Origin: Lentisphaera sp.
Lineage (GTDB): Bacteria; Verrucomicrobiota; Lentisphaeria; Victivallales; GWF2-50-93
DNA: 6,942 bases
Assembly (NCBI GenBank): GCA_020721745.1
Contig: DYMC01000127.1
Span: 1-6,942 of the forward strand
Reading direction: 5' to 3'
Of this stretch, positions 1 to 6,942 are shown piece after piece. How positions within the stretch are numbered: the first letter of the stretch is position 1; every line of letters begins with the position of its first letter. The notes beneath the pieces are model-generated. The model worked only from the letters and a program-made list of their open reading frames with translations. It was not told where the DNA came from and ran no database searches. The position numbers were made by a program, and so were the translations under genes.

Positions 1-3000
1 ATAGCCTTCGCCTGCATACAGGCCGAAGCCTTGCCGCCCCAGTTTTTCCCCCATGTGGAGTTCCTGGTTCGCCCAGGAGACGACCATCCCGAAGCCTGTC
101 GCCTTTTCAGGACGCACCTGCGTGGTCAGGTTTATGGTCCTTTCACATTCCCGGATATCGTCGGGATTCATCTGCGTGCCGACTCCGCCCTGGCTGCTGA
201 ATCCGAAAACATGGTACGGTTCGAATGTCCCTTCCAGGGTGACACGGCCGGTAAAATAGGTCGCATACCATTGGCGCCGCGCCGGCTCGGCTGAACCATT
301 GTTTGCATACCACCACTGGTTTGCTTCGCTGTTGATCCAGCCCCACTCGTTATACGCGCCGCTGCGGAGATCCGGATTTGCCGCGACGATGGCGAAGCGA
401 GATCCAAGACTCCAGATCAGATCCTGGTTGCGAAGTTCCCAGAAGAGGTCCGTGCCCACGGCGATATGCGTGCGAGCGATCTTTTCACCGATATCGCCGC
501 CGCAAAGCGGGAAGGAACCGTGCGATTCGAAGGTGAACTCGATCCCGTTTTTCCGGAACAGATCCTGCGTCGCAAGCATTTGATCTGCATAACGGTTCAT
601 CTGCCAAACCTGCCAATCTTTTCCATATTGCCCGCGAATTTCCTTCACGATCGCGCTGATCGTGCGGCCTTGCAGTCCTTTGCCGCCTTTCGCCCTCAGA
701 TAGCGATCAAAGTCAATGAACTCGCCCCATCCCCAGCTGCCACCGATATTCAAGCCATTCCAGGCATCAGAACCGAAAACATGGAAACGCAGCACGCCAT
801 CGCCGTTCTTGTCTTTCAGACGATGCGCCCAGCATCCGCCTTCCTCCAGATCGGCGAGCATCTGGTGAGATACCATTTCCCACGAATAGACGCCATTGGG
901 CATATTCCGGAAAGGATTGGTGTAATGAGTGGCGGCGGTGCAGGAGGTGAACATGCAGCTGGCTTTATCACGGTTACGATCACCGATCATCATCAGGTTG
1001 TTTGTATACGCCCAAATTTTGTCATCAGGTCCTCCCCATCCCTGTGTCTGATCCACGATGCCCTTGCCAAAACCGTCGCACGCCACCCATCCCGGCGAGC
1101 AGAGCAGTCCTGCGCTGTAATCAATAAGCGAGTCCTTGTCCTCGAGTTTCCTCCCTTCCGCAGGAACAAACAGAACGTCCAGCGACGAACGGGCCATTAT
1201 TTTTGATCCATCTGCAAATGTCACGTCGAGCCTGACAGGACCAAAGGCGGTCCGCGCCGGAATCCTGATATCACGCGCCAGTTCCTGAAGACCGGGAAGT
1301 TCCACAGTCTCTTCCATCAGGATATTTTCCTTTCCTGAAAGAAGGTCGCGCATCGTGGCTTTCAATTTACCATTAACAGCAGGCGGCGCCTTTTCATGCG
1401 GCCATCCATAGACCTCCCATTCGAGCAGTGTGCAGTTGGATGGCTCGCCTTCCCCCCGATCTTTCTTTTTCCAATGCTTGAGTTCGAGTTCTTTCGAAGG
1501 ATCAAGTCCGGTCACATGCAACTGGCACTCGTCCACGGTGGCGGAATTCTCGAACGAGGCGTCGTAGAAGGCATAGACATCGCCGTATCTTCCGGCAAAC
1601 GGCGCATCATCGCGTTTTTCAAGCACCGTTTCATCCTTCCCGGATTTCCCGATCACAGAAAAATTCCTAGGATTGGAGACGTTCCAGCTGCGGTAGGTTC
1701 CCTGTCCGACCAGCCTGAACCCAGTTATCTGGACATTGTTCTTCCAGCATAATGCAATCTTCTGTTCGGGGGCAGGAGTTCCCGACCAGCCACCTTGCAG
1801 CGGGACGCTCCCCCGCACGCTCGAATGCGTGTAGGAAAGGTCGTTGAGCCCGTTGGCGGACCAGTTCTCCGGAACCTGGAGATCCTTTGCCTGGGCCAGC
1901 GGCGAGATGTTCATGATCCCGTTTCTCAGCTTCATATGGAGGAGGGGCGATGTGCCAGTGCGGTAGACGTAGCGGTATCCGATGGCGCCGTCCGGGACGA
2001 TTTGCCCCATCGGCCAGTCCTTCATCTCCGCGAAGTCAGCATTATCCTCCTCGAAGCAGATGGAGACTGGCTGCGCCAGCGATACCGCCCCCTCGGCCGT
2101 TGAAAGCAGCCTGCCCCTGTCCAACGGGGCGATTCCGACCTCGACGCGGCGCAGCGGAATCTTCTCCTCGCATGACGATGAAATGCCAGGGCTCCCGATA
2201 TCCGGATGCCGTTCCATTAGAGGCACCGACACCTCTCCTCCGGCGGGAATCGCAACCTTGATCGAAGCGCTGTTGCGAAGTTCGCGCGCCCAGTTGCGGA
2301 TCTTGTAGAGCAGGACAACTTTTGTCCCGGCATTGCCCCGGTTGCGCAGCTTGACATGCAGGCCTTCGGGCTGGTGCGGGGCAATTTTCACATCCACTTT
2401 CGGATCTTTGCCCGAAACAGCGGCCTTGTCGGGAACAGCTTTCAACAGCGTTTCCGCCAGAACAGGATATCCCGGCGACTGCAGCAGCACCGGATCAAAG
2501 AGGCTGCCGGCAAATACGAACACCTTGCCAGGGCCGCATCGTCCTTCAATGAGGGCTGGCAGACCCCCGTCTATTCCGCAGGTCAGATGGACATGCCAGT
2601 CGGTGTTGAGAAGATTCTTGCCGTAGCGGGGCCACTCGTAGCGATGCAGGGGCGTCTCGATCGGCGCAAAGGGCAGGTGCAGATCCACGCGGTCCTGTAT
2701 GGCCATTGCCGGAAGTCCGGCGGACTTGAACAGGGATGAACCCGGTTTCACCAGAAGCGAAGTGCCGTAGCGCAGGAGATTGCCATGTGCGCACGACCAG
2801 GCGTTGACCGGCAGGCAGTCCTCAAGCTCCCGAGGCACGCCCGAAATGGATTTTTCCATTCCGATCACGAGGATTTTTCCGTTGCGAAGCGCGTCGGCGC
2901 ACTGCCTGGCCAAGGCGGGGTCGTTCAGTTGCCGGTCTATCACGTAGATGTCGGCCTCCGCGTCCATTTTTTCGAGCGTCGGCAGAACCTTGCAGTTGAA

Positions 3001-3786
3001 GCGTCTGGCCGCCTGCAGGAATGCCGCCGAGGGGGCGGAGCCGACAAAAGCCACAGTCCTGGAACAGGCCTCCTCGGGACGCGGCGCGGAGACCAGCTCA
3101 TGCATTGCCAGATCGTCAATGGCCAGCGTCTCGTCGCCGGAGCCGGTGTCCACACGGACATTGAAACGCAAGTCCAGCCCGTCTATCTGATACTTGCCGC
3201 CGGAAGGATATACTGCAAAACGCAGCGAAGGGAAAAGCCCCGCATTCACCTCGGCAAAACCGCCATGCTCGCGATAGCCGGGAAGTTTTCGCAGATCCCG
3301 TTCACCACAGAACACCCATCGGCAGGGACGCCTGGCTCCAAGCCATTCGGCGGAACATTCGGCCCAGACAAGACGTGATGCGGCAGTCTCCCGGGCCAGA
3401 CGGAACGAAAAGATGAAATAGACAGGATCCCCGTTTTCGGGGAGAGAGAGAATCTCGTTGACACGGCCGCAGAAAGCCGTGTTTTTTTCAATCCGCCAGC
3501 GGAAAGAGGATGCGGCGTTGCCGGTATTGCCCGAACTTGACGTCTCCTCGATCATCAGCGCGTAGTTGCCTGTCCCCGCAGGATATTCGACCCGGAAGAC
3601 CGATCCTCCGCCAGAGGCATCGCCCTGGAAAAGAGTCTCTTCTCCGTCGAAATGCACGTTCATCTGGCTCTCGCCAAGCCATTCGATCCCGAGCTCCTCC
3701 CCTTCGCACAGGCCTTTCTTCAGCTCCGGCTCCCCGGCATAAACACCAACGGCAAAAAAAATACCTGTCAAAAGTAAAATCGTCAT
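1..3786 (-). CDS. Giant secreted multi-domain protein with GATase1-like, discoidin-like and glycosidase-like regions (3' end outside window)
   Basis: This frame is open from 3786 to position 1: 1262 codons, no stop, cut by the window edge. Numbering is from the ATG at 3786. Residues 1-17 form a hydrophobic export signal ending V-Y-A before GEPEL, but no basic residue precedes the core. Residues about 20-235 are a beta-sandwich of carbohydrate-binding type ending in the strand LAIDDLAMHEL. Residues 243-455 resemble a class I glutamine amidotransferase fold (RTVAFVGS, then ADIYVIDRQ, GKILVIGME and KVFVFAGSL). Residues about 460-525 look like a CARDB or Fn3-type beta-sandwich. Residues about 640-795 resemble an F5/8 type C (discoidin) module ending TLLEWEVYG. 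From about 885 on, the Trp- and Gly-rich sequence (GSWGWGEFIDFDRYL, FTFESHGSF, AYNEWGWINSE) resembles uncharacterised barrel-type glycosidase relatives; I cannot assign catalytic residues. A DKNGDGVL calcium-loop-like motif lies at 992-999. The start is uncertain: an in-frame GTG at 3870 would add 28 residues including basic ones. The fold assignments are by eye and need profile searches. Confidence 0.8.
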   Translation of the reverse strand, partial: MTILLLTGIFFAVGVYAGEPELKKGLCEGEELGIEWLGESQMNVHFDGEETLFQGDASGGGSVFRVEYPAGTGNYALMIEETSSSGNTGNAASSFRWRIEKNTAFCGRVNEILSLPENGDPVYFIFSFRLARETAASRLVWAECSAEWLGARRPCRWVFCGERDLRKLPGYREHGGFAEVNAGLFPSLRFAVYPSGGKYQIDGLDLRFNVRVDTGSGDETLAIDDLAMHELVSAPRPEEACSRTVAFVGSAPSAAFLQAARRFNCKVLPTLEKMDAEADIYVIDRQLNDPALARQCADALRNGKILVIGMEKSISGVPRELEDCLPVNAWSCAHGNLLRYGTSLLVKPGSSLFKSAGLPAMAIQDRVDLHLPFAPIETPLHRYEWPRYGKNLLNTDWHVHLTCGIDGGLPALIEGRCGPGKVFVFAGSLFDPVLLQSPGYPVLAETLLKAVPDKAAVSGKDPKVDVKIAPHQPEGLHVKLRNRGNAGTKVVLLYKIRNWARELRNSASIKVAIPAGGEVSVPLMERHPDIGSPGISSSCEEKIPLRRVEVGIAPLDRGRLLSTAEGAVSLAQPVSICFEEDNADFAEMKDWPMGQIVPDGAIGYRYVYRTGTSPLLHMKLRNGIMNISPLAQAKDLQVPENWSANGLNDLSYTHSSVRGSVPLQGGWSGTPAPEQKIALCWKNNVQITGFRLVGQGTYRSWNVSNPRNFSVIGKSGKDETVLEKRDDAPFAGRYGDVYAFYDASFENSATVDECQLHVTGLDPSKELELKHWKKKDRGEGEPSNCTLLEWEVYGWPHEKAPPAVNGKLKATMRDLLSGKENILMEETVELPGLQELARDIRIPARTAFGPVRLDVTFADGSKIMARSSLDVLFVPAEGRKLEDKDSLIDYSAGLLCSPGWVACDGFGKGIVDQTQGWGGPDDKIWAYTNNLMMIGDRNRDKASCMFTSCTAATHYTNPFRNMPNGVYSWEMVSHQMLADLEEGGCWAHRLKDKNGDGVLRFHVFGSDAWNGLNIGGSWGWGEFIDFDRYLRAKGGKGLQGRTISAIVKEIRGQYGKDWQVWQMNRYADQMLATQDLFRKNGIEFTFESHGSFPLCGGDIGEKIARTHIAVGTDLFWELRNQDLIWSLGSRFAIVAANPDLRSGAYNEWGWINSEANQWWYANNGSAEPARRQWYATYFTGRVTLEGTFEPYHVFGFSSQGGVGTQMNPDDIRECERTINLTTQVRPEKATGFGMVVSWANQELHMGEKLGRQGFGLYAGEGY

Positions 3787-3788
3787 GG

Positions 3789-3863
3789 TCAATGGGCCGG
3801 TTGCACCCCCTCGCGCGGACACGGGGAGTTTTGCAATTGGCTCGAATACGCTTTTTTTTCCAT
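3789..3863 (-). CDS. Possible 24-codon upstream mini-ORF coupled to the downstream gene
   Basis: An ATG at 3863 sits 6 bases after the AGG core of an AAAGGTG ribosome-binding-like sequence, the best start signal in the junction. It reads MEKKAYSSQLQN and on for 24 codons, ending in TGA. That TGA is followed by CC and then the ATG at 3786, a spacing typical of translational coupling. The peptide has no recognised domain. Its frame differs from that of the large downstream gene. It could be a leader that passes ribosomes to a gene lacking its own Shine-Dalgarno. It could also be the true start of the large gene, separated from it by one base in the A8 tract (3852-3859). It could simply be chance. 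It is too short to judge by coding statistics. Confidence 0.3.
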   Translation of the reverse strand: MEKKAYSSQLQNSPCPREGVQPAH

Positions 3864-3867
3864 CCTG

Positions 3868-3881
3868 CACCTTTCGCCCTT
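3868..3881 (-). promoter_or_regulatory. Overlapping ribosome-binding-like sequences at the gene junction
   Basis: On the minus strand, the stop codon of the lipoprotein gene runs into AAGGGCGAAAGGTG. AAGGG lies 6 bases before the in-frame GTG at 3870. AAAGGTG lies 4 bases before the ATG at 3863, which is out of frame with the large gene. By contrast, the ATG at 3786 has only GGCCCATTGACC directly upstream, with no Shine-Dalgarno match; the nearest purine run (GAGGGGG) ends about 20 bases away. So the ribosome signals favour initiation at 3870 or 3863 over independent initiation at 3786. Confidence 0.45.
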
Positions 3882-6800
3882 AGCGGAGTTTTACCGACTT
3901 CAATACTGATTCAACCAGTCCCCAGTTGAAGGCTTCCTTCCTGCCCTTGGCTGAAAGCACGAGGAGCCCTGTCTTATATGCCGTTATGTAATAGGCCTGC
4001 TGGAGTTCATCCAGACCGGGATGTGCCGTGGGATCGAGTACAAGCTCAACGCGGACCGCAGGGAAGCCCGACCAGTCCTGCTGGCGGACGGCAAATGAAT
4101 CGGTGGTCGAGGTTTCCGGCAATACCGTGACAGGATTATTCAGGTCTGCCGCCGATTCCAGACGAAGGTCGAAACGCAGCCGCCTGCCCCCCTTCACATA
4201 CTCGGCCCACTGCATCCCTGCTTCACCTTTCCATTGCAGTCCTTCCGGCAGAGGCGTACACTCATAGGACTTCGCCGCTGTCTCCTTCGCAAACGGCGGC
4301 AATCTCCTCTCGAATGCAGGCGTGGACGTCTTCACAATTTCAGATGCATTGAAATTTTTCAGCGGAAGGATCTGGCGCCACTGGTTGACAGCAGTCATTT
4401 CCGGACTGACAGCGACGGCCCACCGTGCCCCTGCCGTGTCATATCCCCACATCGGGAGACGGCATGAAATGCCATTGGCCCGCATTTCAATTTGAACGCC
4501 GCAGTTAATATCGAGCCTGCTTATGGCGACGCTGTGGGATGTCCCTTCCGGCAGGACAGCAGAGCCTTCGGAGATACGCCTTGGCAGCTCTCCCCATGTG
4601 ACCTTGCCCGATGCCGGAATATTGGTGGTAAAACTAAGCTTTGCCGAACCGTCGGCCTTGTAAAGCAGACTTGCGCCCAGAATCTGGACTCCCGGACGTT
4701 CCTCTTCTATTATAAGGAAGCGCGGATAGTCCACTGTCGGCAGACGCACCGTCAGCGCTTCCTGCGAAGCCGCCAGTATGCCCGCATGCTGTTCCTTGCC
4801 AGTGACCGGGTCGAAGACTTTCACCTTCGCGTTCCTTCCGCGCAGGTTGCCGAGCGTCAGATCAAAATCCTGTTCCGGCATGTCATAGCGGGCAGGATCC
4901 AGCAGACCAGCTTCCGTCCGCCAGCTCTTTGTCATGTTGCGCGTAACTACATAGAATGCTATGGCAAACTTGTCCGGCGCCAGTTGAAAAGGCAGGCATG
5001 CGAAATCATCGCGGTTGAAGCGGTCGGGATGCTCCGGCGTCCCGTCCCCGGCAAATACAAGACGCGGCTTCAACTCCACTAGACGGTCCACTCTCAGCTT
5101 GCGCGGCGACTGCAGTGGCTGGCCCGTTTTCATAAGTTCCACGGTACGTTTCAGAACTTCCGCCTGTTCTCCGGCTTTTGACTTCGCCTCAGGTGTAAGT
5201 TCATTGTTTGACTGCTTGAGCATCTGGAAGAATTCCTCGCTCAGGAAGCCAAAGCTCCAATCGGGATCCTTCGCCGCAAAAAGGGCGATCGTCTGGACGC
5301 CCTTGTGGCTGTGCATGACAAAGGAACGCAGAACCGCCTTTGCCCCCAGGTGCCTCATCAGTGCGTTCAGACGGGTATCCTTTTTATCGCAGCCCGCCTG
5401 CTTTGCCAGTGATTCCGCGAACGGACTGCGCCAGTAGTTGAATTCGGTCATCCACAGCTCGGCATTCTGTCCTGTTCCAGGATGCCCATAGCGGTAATGT
5501 TTCGGCCAGGGGCCGATGAAAGGCTGGATATCACGCGTCATGAATTCCGTCTTGTAGCCGTATTCCCACCATTCAGGCATGCTCACATCGAGCTTCGGGA
5601 CGAAGAACGTCCCCGGAACTACGGTGTGCCACTCCTTGCCGTCAGGCCTGCCGTCGGTTTTCCCGAGCGCGTTCACAGGACCGCTCTTTGCGTCCCTCTC
5701 GTCGAGTTTGTCCGGAGCAAATTCCCGGACGTCCGAACCGGTGTAGTAGTGCCGGCTGAAGCCGGTCTGTCCGGGCCACATCTCCACGCCGTTCTCCCAG
5801 GGCCTCTGGCTGGAAAATCCGCTTATCACCTTCACTCCGGGAAGATCGTTGGCAGGATTATTGACGTAGTCAACAGTCATAGGGAGGATTATCTCGTGTC
5901 CTTTCCGTGTCAGGCCGAAGCCGGTGTAGGCAATTGCCTCCTTATATTTCGGCGCAGGATCATAATAATGCTTGTCCTCCAGGAATTGGCTGCCGAAAGT
6001 ATATTCGTTCCACACCTCGAGGTCGAATCCTGCATCCTTCGATCCGGCCGTGCCGAGGGCTTGCTTCGCAAAATTACATACACCTGACACATAGAGCATC
6101 CAGCCCCGGAGCGTTTCTTCCGCCGCGGGATTCGCCGTCCCGTCCACGAAAACCTTTCCTCCGAAAGGCGCATACCGCAATGTCACAAGATCAATCTGCC
6201 CAGGCTCGATCGCCTTGCGCAGCGGGGCGGAAAGCTCACAGCGTCCCGATTCCTTGTCCGCGCTCAGTATGAGGGGGAATGCGCACTGATATGCCTGCCC
6301 CCTGAGTCCGGTGCGGTGAAGCACAATGGAATCGGTCTTGTCCAGGAATATGTCACGCGCCCCCACATCCGCCTTCTCCTTCAATTTCACCCGGAACCCT
6401 TTTGCAGGGCACGGCCATCCCGAATTCGCGTTCAGGAGTATCAGCGGACGGATATTATGCTTCTTCAAGGCCTGCAGAATCTGTGTGAATTCCTTCTCCT
6501 TGTAGTCAGTGAGCTTTTCCGGATGCTCATAGTCGAAATTGCCCCAGCCCATCTCGACGCGTGCGACGCGGACGCCTGTGTCCTCAAGCATTGCGGCGAC
6601 AGCTTCAGCCTCGCCGGGACGCACATTGAAGTTTATTCCGAGACAGTCCAGGAACTGGGAGGCCGGCCAGGTGTCCATGTAGGATCGCCACGGAGCAAGG
6701 TAATATGAACGGCGGCCAAACGGGATCTCCTGCTGCATCACATCCTCATAGTCGCCTTTCAGGACAGCCGCGCCTTCCGGGACCGGCGGCGGCGCCGATG

Positions 6801-6927
6801 GGATTTCAGGCGGTCTTGTGACAGCAGGCTCGGCAGGCGGGATCCTCTCGCAGCTTGTCACAAGGAAAAAGACGAGGGAAATTGTCCCGAAGAACCAGGA
6901 CATGGAAGAATACGAACTGTTTTTCAT
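3880..6927 (-). CDS. Secreted lipoprotein with clan GH-A-like glycoside hydrolase barrel and C-terminal accessory domains
   Basis: Complete frame of 1015 residues, ATG to TAA. The N-terminus is a lipoprotein signal: basic start MKN, hydrophobic residues about 11-24, and lipobox V-T-S-C with Cys26 as the lipidated residue. A Pro-rich tether follows (about 29-50). Residues about 90-570 look like a (beta/alpha)8 glycosidase barrel. An early strand-helix unit is at 95-130 (LGINFNV, then VARVEMGWGNFD), a strand is at 160-167, and the motif EVWNE puts a candidate acid/base at E308. WMTEFNYW puts a candidate nucleophile at E495. The Asn-Glu and later Glu pattern is that of clan GH-A (families such as GH5 and GH39). 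Residues about 172-266 seem to be an inserted beta-rich domain. After the barrel come a beta-sandwich-like region (about 612-745), an Fn3 or phosphatase-N-like stretch (about 746-830, SFTTNIPASGKVTWG) and an alpha/beta C-terminal domain (about 845-1015). The 187-residue gap between the two Glu is long for the clan. A GH-A-like enzyme is likely; family and substrate are unknown. An outer-membrane or surface location is inferred from the lipobox. It probably shares an operon with the gene downstream. Confidence 0.85.
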   Translation of the reverse strand: MKNSSYSSMSWFFGTISLVFFLVTSCERIPPAEPAVTRPPEIPSAPPPVPEGAAVLKGDYEDVMQQEIPFGRRSYYLAPWRSYMDTWPASQFLDCLGINFNVRPGEAEAVAAMLEDTGVRVARVEMGWGNFDYEHPEKLTDYKEKEFTQILQALKKHNIRPLILLNANSGWPCPAKGFRVKLKEKADVGARDIFLDKTDSIVLHRTGLRGQAYQCAFPLILSADKESGRCELSAPLRKAIEPGQIDLVTLRYAPFGGKVFVDGTANPAAEETLRGWMLYVSGVCNFAKQALGTAGSKDAGFDLEVWNEYTFGSQFLEDKHYYDPAPKYKEAIAYTGFGLTRKGHEIILPMTVDYVNNPANDLPGVKVISGFSSQRPWENGVEMWPGQTGFSRHYYTGSDVREFAPDKLDERDAKSGPVNALGKTDGRPDGKEWHTVVPGTFFVPKLDVSMPEWWEYGYKTEFMTRDIQPFIGPWPKHYRYGHPGTGQNAELWMTEFNYWRSPFAESLAKQAGCDKKDTRLNALMRHLGAKAVLRSFVMHSHKGVQTIALFAAKDPDWSFGFLSEEFFQMLKQSNNELTPEAKSKAGEQAEVLKRTVELMKTGQPLQSPRKLRVDRLVELKPRLVFAGDGTPEHPDRFNRDDFACLPFQLAPDKFAIAFYVVTRNMTKSWRTEAGLLDPARYDMPEQDFDLTLGNLRGRNAKVKVFDPVTGKEQHAGILAASQEALTVRLPTVDYPRFLIIEEERPGVQILGASLLYKADGSAKLSFTTNIPASGKVTWGELPRRISEGSAVLPEGTSHSVAISRLDINCGVQIEMRANGISCRLPMWGYDTAGARWAVAVSPEMTAVNQWRQILPLKNFNASEIVKTSTPAFERRLPPFAKETAAKSYECTPLPEGLQWKGEAGMQWAEYVKGGRRLRFDLRLESAADLNNPVTVLPETSTTDSFAVRQQDWSGFPAVRVELVLDPTAHPGLDELQQAYYITAYKTGLLVLSAKGRKEAFNWGLVESVLKSVKLR

Positions 6928-6937
6928 GATTGACGAT

Positions 6938-6941
6938 CTCC
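6938..6941 (-). promoter_or_regulatory. Shine-Dalgarno GGAG of the lipoprotein gene
   Basis: Reading on the minus strand, GGAG is followed by 10 bases and then the ATG at 6927. The spacing is somewhat long but usable. It supports this ATG as the start, as does the signal peptide that begins there. Only 15 bases upstream are in the window, so no promoter can be assessed. Confidence 0.5.
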
Positions 6942-6942
6942 G

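Noticed and set aside
466..1206. Plus-strand open frame of 246 codons
   Set aside because: It lies antisense within the giant minus-strand gene, which is stop-free throughout and has recognisable protein motifs. The plus-strand translation shows no domain-like pattern.
2785..3378. Plus-strand open frame of 197 codons
   Set aside because: It is antisense to the GATase1-like and N-terminal regions of the giant gene. It uses the exact reverse-complement codon frame, a common source of spurious long frames in GC-rich coding DNA.
1..3786. Possible pseudogene or frameshifted gene, because no complete minus-strand ORF is bounded here
   Set aside because: Reading every codon in this frame found no stop. 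The gene is simply truncated by the window edge.
3787..3879. Intergenic terminator or promoter between the two genes
   Set aside because: I found no convincing GC-rich hairpin followed by a T-run on the minus strand, and no clear -35/-10 pair. The A8 tract reads as A, not T, in the direction of transcription.
5482..6087. Plus-strand open frame of 201 codons
   Set aside because: It is antisense to the barrel of the lipoprotein gene, whose catalytic-like motifs fall in this region. There is no sign of an independent gene.

Overview
The window holds two large genes on the minus strand, both for exported proteins of carbohydrate-active type. Almost every base is coding. I see no RNA genes, mobile elements, CRISPR array, repeats or clear terminator. 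The likely source is a bacterium of the PVC group, such as Lentisphaerota, Kiritimatiellota or Planctomycetota. I infer this from very long multi-domain secreted proteins, moderately high GC and the style of the glycosidase-like barrels. No marker gene is present, so the assignment is tentative.

Layout in the direction of transcription (high to low coordinate): (1) 6927-3880 encodes a complete 1015-residue lipoprotein. It has a Pro-rich tether, a clan GH-A-like (beta/alpha)8 barrel with candidate catalytic residues E308 and E495, and about 400 further residues of accessory domains. (2) A short junction, 3879-3787, contains competing start signals and a 24-codon mini-ORF. (3) From 3786 (or 3870) to beyond position 1 lies an unbroken frame of at least 1262 codons. 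It encodes a secreted protein with an N-terminal beta-sandwich, a GATase1-like segment, a beta-sandwich, an F5/8 type C (discoidin)-like segment and a C-terminal region resembling a glycoside hydrolase-like barrel. It runs off the left edge without a stop. I translated this second gene codon by codon from the sequence and found no in-frame stop.

The two genes are co-directional, separated by at most 93 bases with no obvious terminator, and lie in the same reading frame on either side of one TAA. They are therefore probably co-transcribed. A plausible reading is a polysaccharide-utilisation pair: a surface-anchored glycosidase-like lipoprotein plus a giant multi-domain partner with sugar-binding modules. 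Substrates cannot be deduced from sequence alone. The most unusual points are the start region of the second gene (mini-ORF, A8 tract, TGA-CC-ATG junction), the large domain inserted into the first gene's barrel, and the architecture of the second protein.
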